Positions 41,533 to 52,887 of a DNA stretch of 64,000 nt are shown piece by piece. This DNA is from Karstenula rhodostoma CBS 690.94 (Eukaryota; Ascomycota; Dothideomycetes; Pleosporales; Didymosphaeriaceae). The position numbers and the translations under genes are program-made. A model generated the notes under the pieces. That model was given only the letters and a program-made list of their open reading frames with translations, was not told where the DNA came from and did not search any database. The stretch covers positions 248,001-312,000 of the forward strand of contig MU001516.1 of the NCBI GenBank assembly GCA_010093485.1, read 5' to 3'. How positions within the stretch are numbered: the stretch's first letter is position 1; each line of letters starts with the position of its first letter.

Positions 41533-43788
41533 ATGGAGCCACCCGCGAAACGCATGCGCATACTGCAATCCATCGGCGTCGACGAGGTGGACGAGAGTAA
41601 TCCGGAGTACATCAAGGGAAAGCAACAGAACGGCGAGCGGCTGAAGAACAAGTTTGAGGCCATCTTTGCAAAATTCGGGGCCATGTCCGACATGATGAGC
41701 GACGAGCTGGACATGCGCGGCGAGGGTTCGGTTGTTGTAGACAGGGGGCACATGAAGAAGCTGGACAAGGAGTACCGGAACCGGCTGGGACGACGGACCA
41801 GGATGCCCGAGGACGAGCATCAACTTGTAGACGACCTGTTCGCGAATGACGAAGAGATGGGAGTAGAAGAAGAGGGAGAGGAAGAGTGCGATGAGAAGGA
41901 CGAATTGGCGCCGTCGCAATCGCCAGAACCTGTGCTTCAGAAGTCGACTACGGATCAGCATGTCTCCCTCATTGCGCGATCGAACGGACAGACCGACATA
42001 CCAGTGCCGAATACACCTACAAACGCTACGCTGCAAGCTACTCTCGCCGCTTCCGCAAACCCTGCGGCAGACCTCCTCCAGCTTGTTCAGTTCCCCCAAA
42101 CACCGGCTGGGCAGCAGGCGCGGAAAGCATTCGAAGCGCAGACTGCGCAAGCCGTGCAACAAGCCGTGGCCTCGATCTTCTCGAGCTTGCTGTCTAATGT
42201 ACCGACTCTCCAATCTCCTCAATTGAGTCTTCAGCAAGCCCCCGAAACGCCCGCTGTTCCTCCAATTCATACTACCGAGACTGCGCCTGCGACTGCACCC
42301 AGCCTTTACCGTCCTCCACCCGTGATATCGGATACACCCGCAGCTTCGCGGTCAAGTCCTGTGCCTGTCCCGCCAGCTGAACGGAGGAAACGACGTTCGT
42401 TCGCGGTCGGCGTGCACATCAAGCCTAGACGAAAGGATAGCATTCGACCAGATGTCCCTCTATCTGTGGACAACGCTGCACTCAAAACCGCAGAAGAAGA
42501 CGCGAGCGAACCCTCGGCCAACAACGAAACATCGAACATAGATCCGCCCACGAATGATTCCCCGCTAGAACGTTCCGGAAAACCTCGAAGGGGACCTACT
42601 AAAAAATACGTCTTTACTCCAGAAGAGGACCAGTACATCATCGAATCGCGGGTGCTTCATAAGCGGCCTTGGGCTGAGATCATAAACAACCAACCCCAGT
42701 GGAGGGATTGGAACAAGAACACGTTCTGGCAGCGCTGGTGCAACAAGCTAAAAGAGCAGGCCGCGGAGATGGAGCGGTCTGGGGAGTTGGCATCACTCAG
42801 GGCGCGAATAGATGCGGAAGCTGGACTCAAAGACAGCTCATCTATGAACGAACGACCGGAAGCACAGCCCCACAGCTCGCTTGCAGGTCGGCATCTGCCC
42901 ACACCAAGCTCCCTGGGACACGACGAAGACATACAGCCAGACGACGAGCCCGATTTCGAGAACCCCGAGGATCTAATCGCATCCGGCGGCCATTTCGACG
43001 ATGACGAGAAAGATCTACTATCTCTGTATGGAGACCGCCCGATGTGCAACGTCCAAACCGATCCACTCGGCGATGGCGACACAGACTCAGACCCGGGAGA
43101 CGCGCGGGAGATCCCCGAGACGCCACTGAACCTCACCCAAGAAAGCTCAGTACAGGCCGTCCTCCAGGGCACCATGACGCGAGAGCCCACGGTGGATGTC
43201 TGCGTTGCAGCGAGTTCGCAAACGGCGAAAGTCCCACCGAAGAAAGACAGCACGAACTCCGCGGAGAGCACCCCGCACGTGCTCCCTACGAAGAAGCCAT
43301 CCCCCAAGTCCAAATCCAAACCTAAACCCACTTCCACACCCACCCTCCATACCTGCCCCCTCTGCCACCAAACCTTCCCAACCGCCGCCCTCCTACACAC
43401 ACACACCACACACCCGCACCCCCGCGAAATCCACATCAGCACCACCACCTCCTCGCCCCTCCCTACTCCAACCCCCGCCAACGCACCATCGACGCCCAAC
43501 GACGTGGCTATAAAACGCGAACCCCGCGACACGGACGACCTCCTCTCCACACCCACGCCCGCATCTGCCCCGCACTCCTCCAGCACAAGCACCACCACAA
43601 CCACGCCGAAAAGCGCCGGCAAACTCCTCCCCCGCGCCGCATACAACGCCGTCAAGCGCTCCTGGGCGCGAGGAGCCCGCGGCGCCACGACGCCCGCGAA
43701 GGGGAAGCGCAAGAGGCAGACGCTGGACACGGCGCCGCGGAAGCGGTTCTGGGACGGGGAGGGGAGTGAGGATGAGTTGGGGATGTGA
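41533..43788 (+). CDS. SCM3: Scm3/HJURP-like centromere protein with Myb and C2H2 domains
   Basis: Single exon, 751 aa from the ATG at 41533 (the frame is open further upstream, but MEPPAKRMRI fits the family start). Residues ~35-80 resemble the Scm3 CENP-A-binding segment: RLKNKFEAIFAKFGAMSDMM, then GSVVVDRGHMKKLDKEYRNR. An acidic stretch follows, then a Gln/Ala/Thr-rich middle, a Myb/SANT-like domain at ~354-410 (KKYVFTPEEDQYIIESRVLH, with WAEI, W and FWQRW tryptophans), an Asp/Glu stretch and a C2H2-type zinc finger at ~605-630 (CPLCHQTFPTAALLHTHTTH). The C-terminus is basic (KRKRQTLDTAPRKRFW). Fungal Scm3 proteins load the centromeric histone H3 variant (CENP-A/Cse4). The assignment rests on the N-terminal motif and domain order, so it is probable, not certain. 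Confidence 0.75.
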   Translation: MEPPAKRMRILQSIGVDEVDESNPEYIKGKQQNGERLKNKFEAIFAKFGAMSDMMSDELDMRGEGSVVVDRGHMKKLDKEYRNRLGRRTRMPEDEHQLVDDLFANDEEMGVEEEGEEECDEKDELAPSQSPEPVLQKSTTDQHVSLIARSNGQTDIPVPNTPTNATLQATLAASANPAADLLQLVQFPQTPAGQQARKAFEAQTAQAVQQAVASIFSSLLSNVPTLQSPQLSLQQAPETPAVPPIHTTETAPATAPSLYRPPPVISDTPAASRSSPVPVPPAERRKRRSFAVGVHIKPRRKDSIRPDVPLSVDNAALKTAEEDASEPSANNETSNIDPPTNDSPLERSGKPRRGPTKKYVFTPEEDQYIIESRVLHKRPWAEIINNQPQWRDWNKNTFWQRWCNKLKEQAAEMERSGELASLRARIDAEAGLKDSSSMNERPEAQPHSSLAGRHLPTPSSLGHDEDIQPDDEPDFENPEDLIASGGHFDDDEKDLLSLYGDRPMCNVQTDPLGDGDTDSDPGDAREIPETPLNLTQESSVQAVLQGTMTREPTVDVCVAASSQTAKVPPKKDSTNSAESTPHVLPTKKPSPKSKSKPKPTSTPTLHTCPLCHQTFPTAALLHTHTTHPHPREIHISTTTSSPLPTPTPANAPSTPNDVAIKREPRDTDDLLSTPTPASAPHSSSTSTTTTTPKSAGKLLPRAAYNAVKRSWARGARGATTPAKGKRKRQTLDTAPRKRFWDGEGSEDELGM

Positions 43789-44392
43789 GTGAGTGAGGCG
43801 GGATTCTAGTAGCGATGTTTGTACGGGCAGGTAACATCACCGGGGGGAGAGGGGTTGGACCGAGATAGATGTCCAGGCCGTTCGTAGCGAGCGGGGTGGG
43901 ATTCTACAGAAAGAAAAGATGTATTCAGCATGCAACAATACCCTACTATATTATCTCATCCCATCACAAAGAACCAGAACTCTCACCTTGCTAACTACTA
44001 ACCAACTACTCCCACAACCCCCCTGAAACCCAACCCCAAGTCCATACCCCGCACCACGAAGCCTTTCTAGCTACGGAAACATATTACATCCCCCGCCCTC
44101 CATCCCCTATACTCAAAATGCCTAGCAGAGCCTCATCCTATCCCCATCCCCACACCCTACTCCTCTTCATTCGAAGCCTACCTGTTTGCCGCAGTAGATC
44201 ATATAGGTAAAGGCGCTAGATTAGCTCTAGATAAGGTAAAAAGTTACACGTCCTGTCCTATAAGGCGAAGAAGTTACGTTGTAGTGAGCCGCAGCTTATT
44301 AATAAAACTACAAGAAAGCAGTTAAAAATATAACAATAGTAGTTTAGAGATATATAGAAAGTAGATAATAGTAACACTTGTGCCTCGCTTGG
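43789..44392. other. intergenic region with TA-rich tract
   Basis: 3' flanks of convergent genes. A tract at ~44200-44375 is rich in TA steps (TATAGG, TTAATAA, TATATAG) and has no coding signal, like the one at 12030-12110. No gene. Confidence 0.45.
44200..44375. repeat. TA-rich tract
   Basis: A+T-rich tract in otherwise balanced DNA, compatible with an old repeat degraded by C-to-T mutation. No parent element recognisable. Confidence 0.3.
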
Positions 44393-46061
44393 TCAGGCCG
44401 GTCCAGCAAAGTTCAGTTCCTCATCAGCCGTAGGCAACACGACGTTACCTGCAAGCCCCTCCACAATCGAACAGCGAGACACGAATTCCATTATGCCTGC
44501 AGTGCCCCACGCTTTCTTTATTTCGTTGAACGCATCCCTCTGCTTCTCTTTCCATTCTGCCGTGCACCTGCGGAATGCCTGCAATAGTAGGAAACTAAGT
44601 AAGAGGATCAATACGAAAGATTTTTGCCGAGCGATGCCATCACTGAGGTCAAGGACGACCCAATTTGGGTACATCGAGAATATCCTACGTTGACCGAGGA
44701 GAGCTGTTCTGAACAACTCCCGGGTGGTGGATTGGATGGCCAGCCAGAGCGTGTACGCGTTGTACGACTCGTCATCGCTCATAGACGATATGGGTAGCTT
44801 CGACATGATGAAATTCTCAAACATTGGATTTACGGCTTTTTGTGCATGTCTGTTGTTATGAAGCATTTCCGCCAGATGGGCCGGTTCAATCTCGAGGATC
44901 CAGAAGAAGTCTGTGGGAATGAAGGGAACCACCCAATGGAGGCAACATTGAGGTTGGTGGCTAGCAGGAAGGTCTACCTGCATTCCGTGAAAGCTCCGGT
45001 ATCCATCGGGATTTCGATGGCGTAAGAACTCGATCTGATGACCATCGAAAGACGTGCGGTGTTGGGGCAAGATACAAGGGACTAGACAGCCGACGGTGTT
45101 TAGTAGCTTGAGTGTAAGAGCATCCTGATCCTCCATTTTGAAGATGGTCTTGTTCGGATCGAATCGACGTGCGAGAGCGAATTGGAGGCGGCCCCGCAGA
45201 ATCCCTGACAATTGCTTGCTGACTGATCTCGTCGCTACGTCGAAATGAAACAGATTCACCACATCCTCAAAGAACAGTGCAAAGTACAAAATGTGGTTTT
45301 TGTCTCCAGGCGGGTGAAAGCGCTTGTCATCGTCGAACACATGTTTTAGGAACCAATGTACTTCGAGATAAGACTCCTCGATGATATCATAGAAGCGATC
45401 GAATTCCGAACTGGCACACATGGACTTTGCGTATCCAAGAATGACATCCTTCCAAAGAAGGAGACTCTGCATGTAGCTGTGTATGACAAATATGTCCATC
45501 TCTTTTGCCGAATTTGTCAACGCAAGCCTAAGCGGCCGCGTTTCTAGCAAGTCAATAACTGCGAACACTGCTGGAAGAGCGCTATAAAGGCTGGGAAACA
45601 GTTCTGAAGCAACTTCAACAATGAATATGTTCCTTCGGGTCCCGTACAGTTTGACCATTAGATCCAAGGGTTCCAGGCATTCCGTACGACGGCCATCCTG
45701 GAAGCGAGTGATTGATGAAGGGATTGGCTCCATCTACTGTTGGTTGACCGTGCATCTGCTGAGGTGGGAGGCCGAATTGCTCTGTAATAGGCGAGCCAGT
45801 GAAAGCAATATCGGGTTGATGTCCTACATTGCCAGCCAAATCCTCGATCAAGAAGGTGTCTAATGTGTCTGGATCATTCACTGGAACCAGTGGACACTCT
45901 AGACGTTCATGGCTTTCGACCTGGGATTCCAAAAGAGTACCATGCTGCTTTGACGGATTTGGCGAGAGTATATCTGCCACGGGTTGGTCTTCGAGGCAGG
46001 CTGATCCTTCACCAAGTACGTCAGGCTGCAAAAACTGCAACCAAGCCTCGTCGTCGCACAT
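44393..46061 (-). CDS. hypothetical protein, 542 aa
   Basis: Two frames overlap at 45615-45733. A 40-nt intron, 45737..45698 (GTAGAT donor, TTCCAG acceptor), joins them in phase: exons 46061..45738 and 45697..44393; 542 aa. The first ~108 residues are acidic and Pro/Gln-rich (MCDDEAWLQFLQPDVLGEG), like an activation domain. The rest is helical: LFPSLYSALPAVFAVIDLLE, then LLLWKDVILGYAKS, a Trp-rich middle (HWVVPFIPTDFFWILE), and one strong hydrophobic segment near the C-terminus (SFVLILLLSFLLLQAF). I do not recognise the family. The intron is shorter than any other here, so the model is tentative; the downstream frame may instead start at its own ATG at 45733 (446 aa). Confidence 0.5.
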
Positions 46062-47155
46062 GAGGCAAATCGATTACCACGAATTTGGGAAAGGAGAAAG
46101 GACGATCAGAGTACAGAGTACAGCAAGAAGAGTATGATGGAAGAGAGAACAACAAAGAAACCATGGAAGCATATATACCTCAAGAGTCGGTGGTCCGCCA
46201 AGATCATACCGGTGGAGGGCAGCCTTCCGAGAGCCCAAAGGAGCTTAGTTGGTGTACTCGTGCAGGGGCTCGCTCATTTAGATTAGATTGAGGGCTTCCG
46301 AGATCCGCCTTTGGACTAGCACGTTCTGGAAAGGATGTAGCGTCAAGCATGGTTGTTGGCTTGCGCCTGTTGATTCACAGCCAGCGCAGATTCTGTAGCT
46401 AATCCATCCTTGCAAAATGACCTCCACCAGCTCTCAAAGTAACCCTCAGCAGCTCTTCCAAGGCCTCGCACAAACAAACAACAAGTTCACACACGCGGTG
46501 CCATTATGGAGTGAGAGATTGTGCAAGACCCAGCTGCAACACAGATTGGTGGCTAACTTCCAGTCAGATAGTCGAACAAAAACCCAAGATTCCGCGTCCA
46601 ACACTTACACTATAAGTACTTATAACCCCTGGCCAGAAGCCCTCCTTAAGCCACGGAACCCTCCACCTACACCCTTTCCCCTCGCCATTAAGTTTCGACA
46701 GACCATCACGCAGGCCCCGTCCCAATCCAATCCATCTTTTTCCAGGGGGGACAAGCGAAGCTCACACATCCACATCTCCAGACTCAACCCAAAACTTGAC
46801 ACCTCAAAGAAAAACAATGTTATTCAACTTCTTCAACTTCAATTTTCAGCAATGTGGTGCGCATCCGTCCCACCCCATCTTTATTAAAACACTTCCCATA
46901 GGCTATCGTACCCAGTCCATTCCTCCAATCCAATTCAATTCCAATTTTCACATCCCCGGATAATACAAAAAGAGATAGTCCATAGCAAATGGAACACGAC
47001 TGCGAGCAGGCGCGCGCGCCGTGGCAGCTAGCGAGTAGCCAGCTCGATCATGTCATCATCGTGTTCGGCCGTGCTCATCGTTCGTTATAAAGAAAGGACG
47101 TGGGATGAGGTGGGGTGCGGTGCTGCCGCTGGCGCTTGCGAGCAGGTTGCTCCGC
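46062..47155. other. intergenic region
   Basis: Promoter of the 542-aa protein gene and 3' flank of the NTF2-like gene. A 156-codon frame at 46417-46887 is Ser/Pro/Gln-rich low complexity without support. Confidence 0.45.
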
Positions 47156-49368
47156 CTAGAAGTCCCAGCTGAACGAGCTGGTAGCGCCTTTGCGTCCGCC
47201 GGTGCCGTTGCTCATCGACTTCTTGCCCAAGTTCTCCCTCTTAGAATGGTCCTCCGGGTCCTCCTCCTCGAACAGGCTGGTAGTGCCCCTGCGCCCACCC
47301 ATGCCGTTACCCATTGACTTGATACCCGCGTTCTCCTTTTTCGATTCATCTGGATCCTCCTCGAAAATGCTCCATTGTTTCGTAGAGCTGCGGCCACCCT
47401 ACACGTACTACAGTCAGCATTCATCATCAAGCGGACTGTGTTTGAACACTCACCATGCCGTTTCCCGAAATCCTGATATTCCCCTGCTGTGGAGTGGGCT
47501 CGTGGTTGCTCCAGTTGGCGTCCATAGTCTTCAGCACCTTTTGCTGGTTCTGGGTAAGCTTGCTATCGGGAATGTTACTACCGCTAGGGCTCTCGTCCTG
47601 CATCTCCCAGTGAGCGCCGAAGTCTTTCTTGCGGATGTCGTTCTTGATGTGGGTTGTGTCGTTCAGAGGACCCTTGTTGTCGCCTTTGGCCTTGGGTGTG
47701 TCGAAGTCGTTGCCGAGATCGCCCCCCATGATGTGGTCACTGTACAGACCACCTTTGTTGTTGTTGTTCTGGCGTCCCTTGGTTTGAGTCGGCCTCTGTT
47801 GGCTGGCATCCGAGGTTCCATCATCCTTGAACTCGAAGTGTGTATCTGCGTCGCGTCGCGGCTTGTGGACGACCTCGCGGTGCACGGGAGAACGCTCCTC
47901 CTGCTGCTTACTAGGTTAGCGGATATGCTCGAACAAACGCAGAAAAAGCAATAACAGTGGATGACGCAAGGTTTCGGAGGTCCATGCGACTGCGCTAGGG
48001 GAGGTACATCAAGGAGACACAGTTGAAGGCTCTGCGAACAGCTTGTTGACCACTGTGGCATTGAACTCAAGAGATATACCCACCTCGTCATCGCTCCATC
48101 CAACTGACCGCTGATTTCCGGGGAGAATCTTTGGCTTCGTCTTCTCGGGTGTGACGAAATCCTCGAAATCCCATTGGGACTGGTGCTTCGTGTTGACATT
48201 ACGTACCGGTTCGCGACCCTTGGGAGTGTTCTCGTTCTCGCCGAATTCGAAGTGGTCGTACTTCTTGAAGTTGGTCCTTACGCCCATGGAGGCTGGTGCA
48301 GGCTCGCCATCTTCGTCAAACAGACGGTTCGGCTGGAAGTTGTTGCCGCTGCCTGCTTTCTTGAGGATGCTAGGAGCGTTGTGCTGAGTGGGTGTACCGG
48401 GGTCTTCTCCGACCTAGGGTTGGACACGGTCAGCTTATGTGTTCTGATTCGAAGCAAGCTTTTTCTCAAAGCGAGGATAGGTGCACCAGTACAGAACTGC
48501 ATACAAAGACCAATTGCGTGCGACCTTTTGCTCGGGAACTGTATCATGAGTTACTTACAAAGAGCTCGCCCATGTTACGGGGTGGAGGTTTCGCGGACTG
48601 TGCTCGCGATGCTATCGGGTGCGATTCGAATTTTCCCGCCTCCTCGGGCTGTCGGTTTTCAAAGAGCGCAAGAGACGCGTGGGGATCGTTCGTCGCACTG
48701 GTGGTACTCTTCCGCGTTCCGCGTTGGCGGGCTGACACCTCGTCGTGGGTACGGCCGCGGGGTGGTTCAGCAGCGTCGGACTGGGGTTTGGTCGCTGCGC
48801 TCATAGCAATGAGGCGGATCTGGTCCTTGCCGTCACGAATGGGCCAGTTGCGCGCGCGAGCGCCAATGACGTCGATCTGCTTGAGAAGCGAGGCTTGGTC
48901 CCAGTATTTGCGGATCTGGGTGATCTTGCCCGCTTCGAAGTTGACGATGTGGATCTGTAGCTCGCGTCAGCCTGGGAATGGCAATGGAGTGGACTTCCAC
49001 TGTGGACCCGGGGTGCCACAAGCACTAAGCCGGAGAGTTGGCTCTCGCCCACATACCATTGGGAACGTCACCGTCCGGTCCGAGACGAAGTTGTCGTCCA
49101 GGCCGGGCAGGTAGGCGCCGCCGCCTTGGATGAACTCAATCGTCACCTGTAGGTCGAGGCACAGCGCGCCATCGGTGCTCTCAATTGCGCTCAGCAGCTT
49201 GTGCTCCTTCAGCTTCAGCAGCTTCTCCTGCACGGTGAAGTGCCTGATTATGGCGGGCGCATCGTTGATGGTCGTGAGCGTCGTAATGTAGTGCAGCGAC
49301 GCGTTGTCGGCGAGCGCGCTGGACGAGGGACTCGCCAGGAACGCCGTGTATGTGGCGCTGAGCGACAT
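47156..49368 (-). CDS. NTF2/SnoaL-like domain protein with repeated aromatic-acidic motifs
   Basis: Five exons, 49368..49057, 48954..48559, 48413..48084, 47906..47454 and 47398..47156; 577 aa, every junction in phase 0. The exon-4 acceptor could also lie one CAG downstream. Residues ~1-140 look like an NTF2/SnoaL-like domain: an N-terminal helical part, then GGAYLPGLDDNFVSDRTVTF joined by splicing to MIHIVNFEAGKITQIRKYWDQ. After that the protein is disordered, with short motifs of aromatics beside acids: YDHFEFGEN, QWDFEDF, THFEFKDD, AHWEMQDE, QWSIFEED, LFEEED and SFSWDF. The C-terminus has ~2.5 copies of a 33-residue repeat beginning (G/S)NG(M/T)GGR. Fungal relatives exist but I know no assigned function. 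Confidence 0.75.
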
Positions 49369-50165
49369 GGCGGCGCGCAATGTCGAAAAGGTGTGTGTAC
49401 GGGGGCCCTGAGTGCGTTTGGTAGTGTTGTCTGAGTTTATCGATACGCGCAGGTGTGGATGTTTTGGCGGGGTGTGGGTGGCGGGAACAGTAAACAAAGA
49501 CGCTTGGGGCGCGGTCGGCGGGAGGTGAAGCAGCGGAAAGATGATGTCGAGAGCGCGTCAGTAAACAAGGAGGCCGCGAGCCTGCCACTGCAGGTGGTCC
49601 CTGAAGCACATGTTCCTGCGGCAGGTGGATCCCTGCATCCTGCATCTTGTCCCGCAATTTGGCAAGAGCCAGGTCTTGCCTCTGATGTGCGCCATGCGGA
49701 TGCAAGCACGCGCCACCGCCACAACGCACTCCATGGGGACAACTGCGGAGAAGACAGCACGGAAGGGTAGAATAATATATTGACCACTATATACAACGAC
49801 TTTCGCCCATTTCACGGCACTCCTCGAGCACACCGACCACCGTTCCGCACCCGCGTCAAAGCCAACACCCGGACGGGCCTTGTTTGGTGTGTTTCAGATG
49901 CCCGCGCTGGTCATCCCCCTTCGTATCTCACGGCAGACAGAATTCTTGTCGCCCCCAAACCCTAATTTACACGCAAAGAGACGCAAGGAAAATTAGGCGC
50001 GACGCCATATTGGCTTGTCGAAATGCAACAGGAAGTTTGCACACATGTGCCAATGGATTTTGCTCGAAGCGATGAGCCGGCTGAAAATGTGATTATCCAA
50101 CGTCGTAGATGACATGACATACATGCCCAAAGGAATGTGAGGTTTTCGATCCACGGTCCAAGATT
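49369..50165. other. intergenic region
   Basis: Promoter of the NTF2-like gene and 3' flank of the MFS gene. Overlapping short frames on both strands have no domain. Nothing else recognised. Confidence 0.45.
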
Positions 50166-51859
50166 TCAAGTGTCGAATTCACTCTTCTCTGCGTCCGCGT
50201 CGTAGCATGTTTCCCAGCACAGGACCTCGCTGGGGAAATCGCGCTCCACACTCGGTCGTTCGCGGACAAAGTATGCGAGCGCGGCTCCGCAGCTGCCAAA
50301 AAGCATGAGGCAGGTCCACAGCGCGAGATTGGCGGTTGATACGCTCACCTCGTCGGAGAGATAGAAGCTGGCCCCGCTGACTGCCACCGCCAGCGCTTTG
50401 AAGAGATTGGCGATTTGCATAATGCCGACCACGGTGCCTGCTGAGTATGCATCAGGCGTCGTGTTGAGCACAAGGAGCGCAACGAGAACGGTGGCGCCAC
50501 CCGTAAGGACATGCTTGGTAAGGAGGCCGATGGCGGATGTTACAGCCACAAAGTTCGTCGAGCATGCCGATGCTGCGGCGAGGGCGAGGAGTGGGGTCAT
50601 GATGTAGATGGCGGGAAACAGGAGAGAGGTCGAGCGGTAAAGCTTGAGGAGGCCAAACTTCTCCACAGCCGAAGGGACAGCATGTTTGATGGTGATCCCG
50701 GCGACGCCCTTCACTATCAAAACGGTAAGACCGAGCCAGGGGCATGGGATTCCCATGCCACCGTCCTGCGAGCTTTGGTGCCCGAGGTGGGGTAGAACAA
50801 CATCGAATACCGAAGCGTGAAGGGATAGCAGAGAGAATGAGGCCAGGAGGACAAGGAATGAAGGCGCCTGCATGAACTGATTGATGGTGATGGGCTCGGG
50901 GCGGACAAAGTCGACCACAGCAATCTTTGGAGCGTCTGAATCGTTCTCGGATAGGAACGCGGCCTTTTCGCAGTCGAGGTCCATGTGTGACGAACTTGTC
51001 TCCAGAGAAAGAGTCTGTGATCCGTTAGTACCACTTATCAAATTCACTTCATCAGTCTGCGTATACCTCTTGAAGCATGAACGTGGCGGTTAATGCAATG
51101 GATAGCACAAGGGCTCCACATGCAAGCTGCGACCCCAAGATGGGGAACTTCTCCCAAACTGCACCCGAGGAGTGCAAGCTCTCCGAGACCATGCCCTGGA
51201 TAATAGGCCCAATTGATCCAAACAGTGCGATCAATGGCAGGAGCGCCACGTTTTGAACGCGCTCTTCGAAGCTTTTGCTCAAGTCTCCGATCATCGTAAG
51301 CGTCGTGACGACCACAGTCGAGCTGGCGAATCCCGCAAAGTAGCGGAAGAGGGTGCAACTCGCAAGATCGGTCGCAAAGCCCATGCTCAGACAGCAGACA
51401 ACCATCATCCACAGGCCAATGAGTGTCACGCGACGCCTGCCCATGCGATCGGCCATGTAGCCCCAAAAGAGGCCTGTTGTACCTCCGAATGCATATGCGC
51501 AATCGAGTATGCTCCTCAGGTAACTTGTGGATAGGTTGCCGCAGTAGTCGGAATCTGAGATCAACATCTGGAGCTGTGGCTGGAGCGAGGACGCCATGAT
51601 GCTGCACGCTGCATTAGCTTCTGGACCCTGGACATACAAATGCAATCGCAACATACGCTTCTGCCAGGAACACAACATAGATCAGGGCGAGTTGCCTTGA
51701 GCGCGCCTTGTCCGAAGCCTCAGACTCCTCGTCGACCAGCGTGTCGCTATCCTCTAGATCCACCTCTTCCTCCTCTTGTTCGTTCAACGGCACCCTATCA
51801 TACTTGGCGAGATCCTTCACGGGGATCAAACTCCTCGTCCTGCGATGAAAACCCAACAT
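50166..51859 (-). CDS. major facilitator superfamily (MFS) transporter, DHA1-like
   Basis: Three exons, 51859..51657, 51601..51067 and 51014..50166; 528 aa. Intron 1 (55 nt) begins GTATGT and intron 2 (52 nt) has a TACTAACG branch. After an acidic cytosolic N-terminus (NEQEEEEVDLEDSDTLVDEE) come 12 membrane segments in two sets of six. The MFS A-motif loop between TM2 and TM3 reads GYMADRMGRRRVTLIG, and TM4 carries an Arg-containing FRYFAGFASS stretch. A hydrophilic loop of ~60 residues (SHMDLDCEKAAFLSENDSDA) separates the halves. The C-terminus is acidic and cytosolic. The proton antiporter (drug/multidrug) group is likely from the A motif; the substrate cannot be told. The start follows the second Met of the frame; an ATG at 51892 is less likely. 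Confidence 0.85.
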
Positions 51860-52887
51860 CTTGCTTCTACTTGCTATGACGGAATCGCGCACGCGTAAGA
51901 GAGACCAGATGTTTCGAATCGATACGCGTTCGACAGTGCTCTCGATGAGCTTGTAGACGGGTACACGGCCGGCGCGTTCCCAGTAAGGATTGTCGTGGCC
52001 ACAAGGGACCTAAAGTTGCGAGAGAGGGACTGGAATGTCCAAAGGAAGGACTGGTTCGCCCTCGAGAGAACGACGAGGTGGAAGAGATCAAGCAGACGGC
52101 ATCGGAGGGGGCATATGAAACGCCCGTGCGGCAATGAACCCCTGTAGTCCGTTACGGTCATTGGCCTCAGCTGATACGGGCTTATTGGCGCTAAGACCTA
52201 CGCCACCTAGCGGACCCTCGGATGCCAATTAGTGTGATGGCGATCGTCAAGTCCGTCATAGTTCGAACGGACTCTGAACGTGTGCGCCTGCCCAGTGCTT
52301 GAGTCACCGAGCGACAAACAGCCGGGGCATGATGATACTTGGCAGTGCAGTGCAGTGCAAGACCATTGGAAAGAGTCCGTGGTCGAGTCCTCGGGAGATG
52401 GGTGCGCTTCTGCGGTTATGTGCCGTACGTGGCTAGGCTGGGGTAATAATACAAGGATGCTAGAGAACGACTCCAAACAGCCACATCCCGCTGAGTCGTG
52501 TGGCGAGGGCAAGTCACTGCATGGCGATGCGGCACAGTAGAGTCCTCCACAATTTCTGTATTGTACACTATCTGGCGATCTCTACCCGGCCTGCAAAAAA
52601 TAAGGGGGGAGATCAAAAGAAGCCAAAGATATCTATACTAGCCGTGATCCCGTGAAAACAAATATCGTTTGTTTTGTGGATTTTCTGTTATTCTCGTGCA
52701 ATCGCACGTTGAGAACCAGCTCCCGGCGAACCCAAATGTTCCATCAACCAAAGCTCTCGTAAGAGCTCATCCCACCTTTGCACGTGAGGATTATCCTAAA
52801 ACTCCAGAATGACCGAGGCCGTCGCTACATAAAAAGAAGTCGAGAAATGAAGTATGCAAATACTCGCTAGCCAACCATCGTAGCAAC
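51860..52887. other. intergenic region
   Basis: Promoter of the MFS gene and 3' flank of the C2H2 gene; about 1 kb with no recognised coding or repeat structure. Confidence 0.45.

Noticed and set aside
42657..43730. 357-codon minus-strand frame opposite the SCM3-like gene
   Set aside because: Antisense shadow of a single-exon gene with clear domains on the plus strand.
46417..46887. 156-codon plus frame in the 46-47 kb spacer
   Set aside because: Ser/Pro/Gln-rich low complexity in a C-rich region without a gene context.
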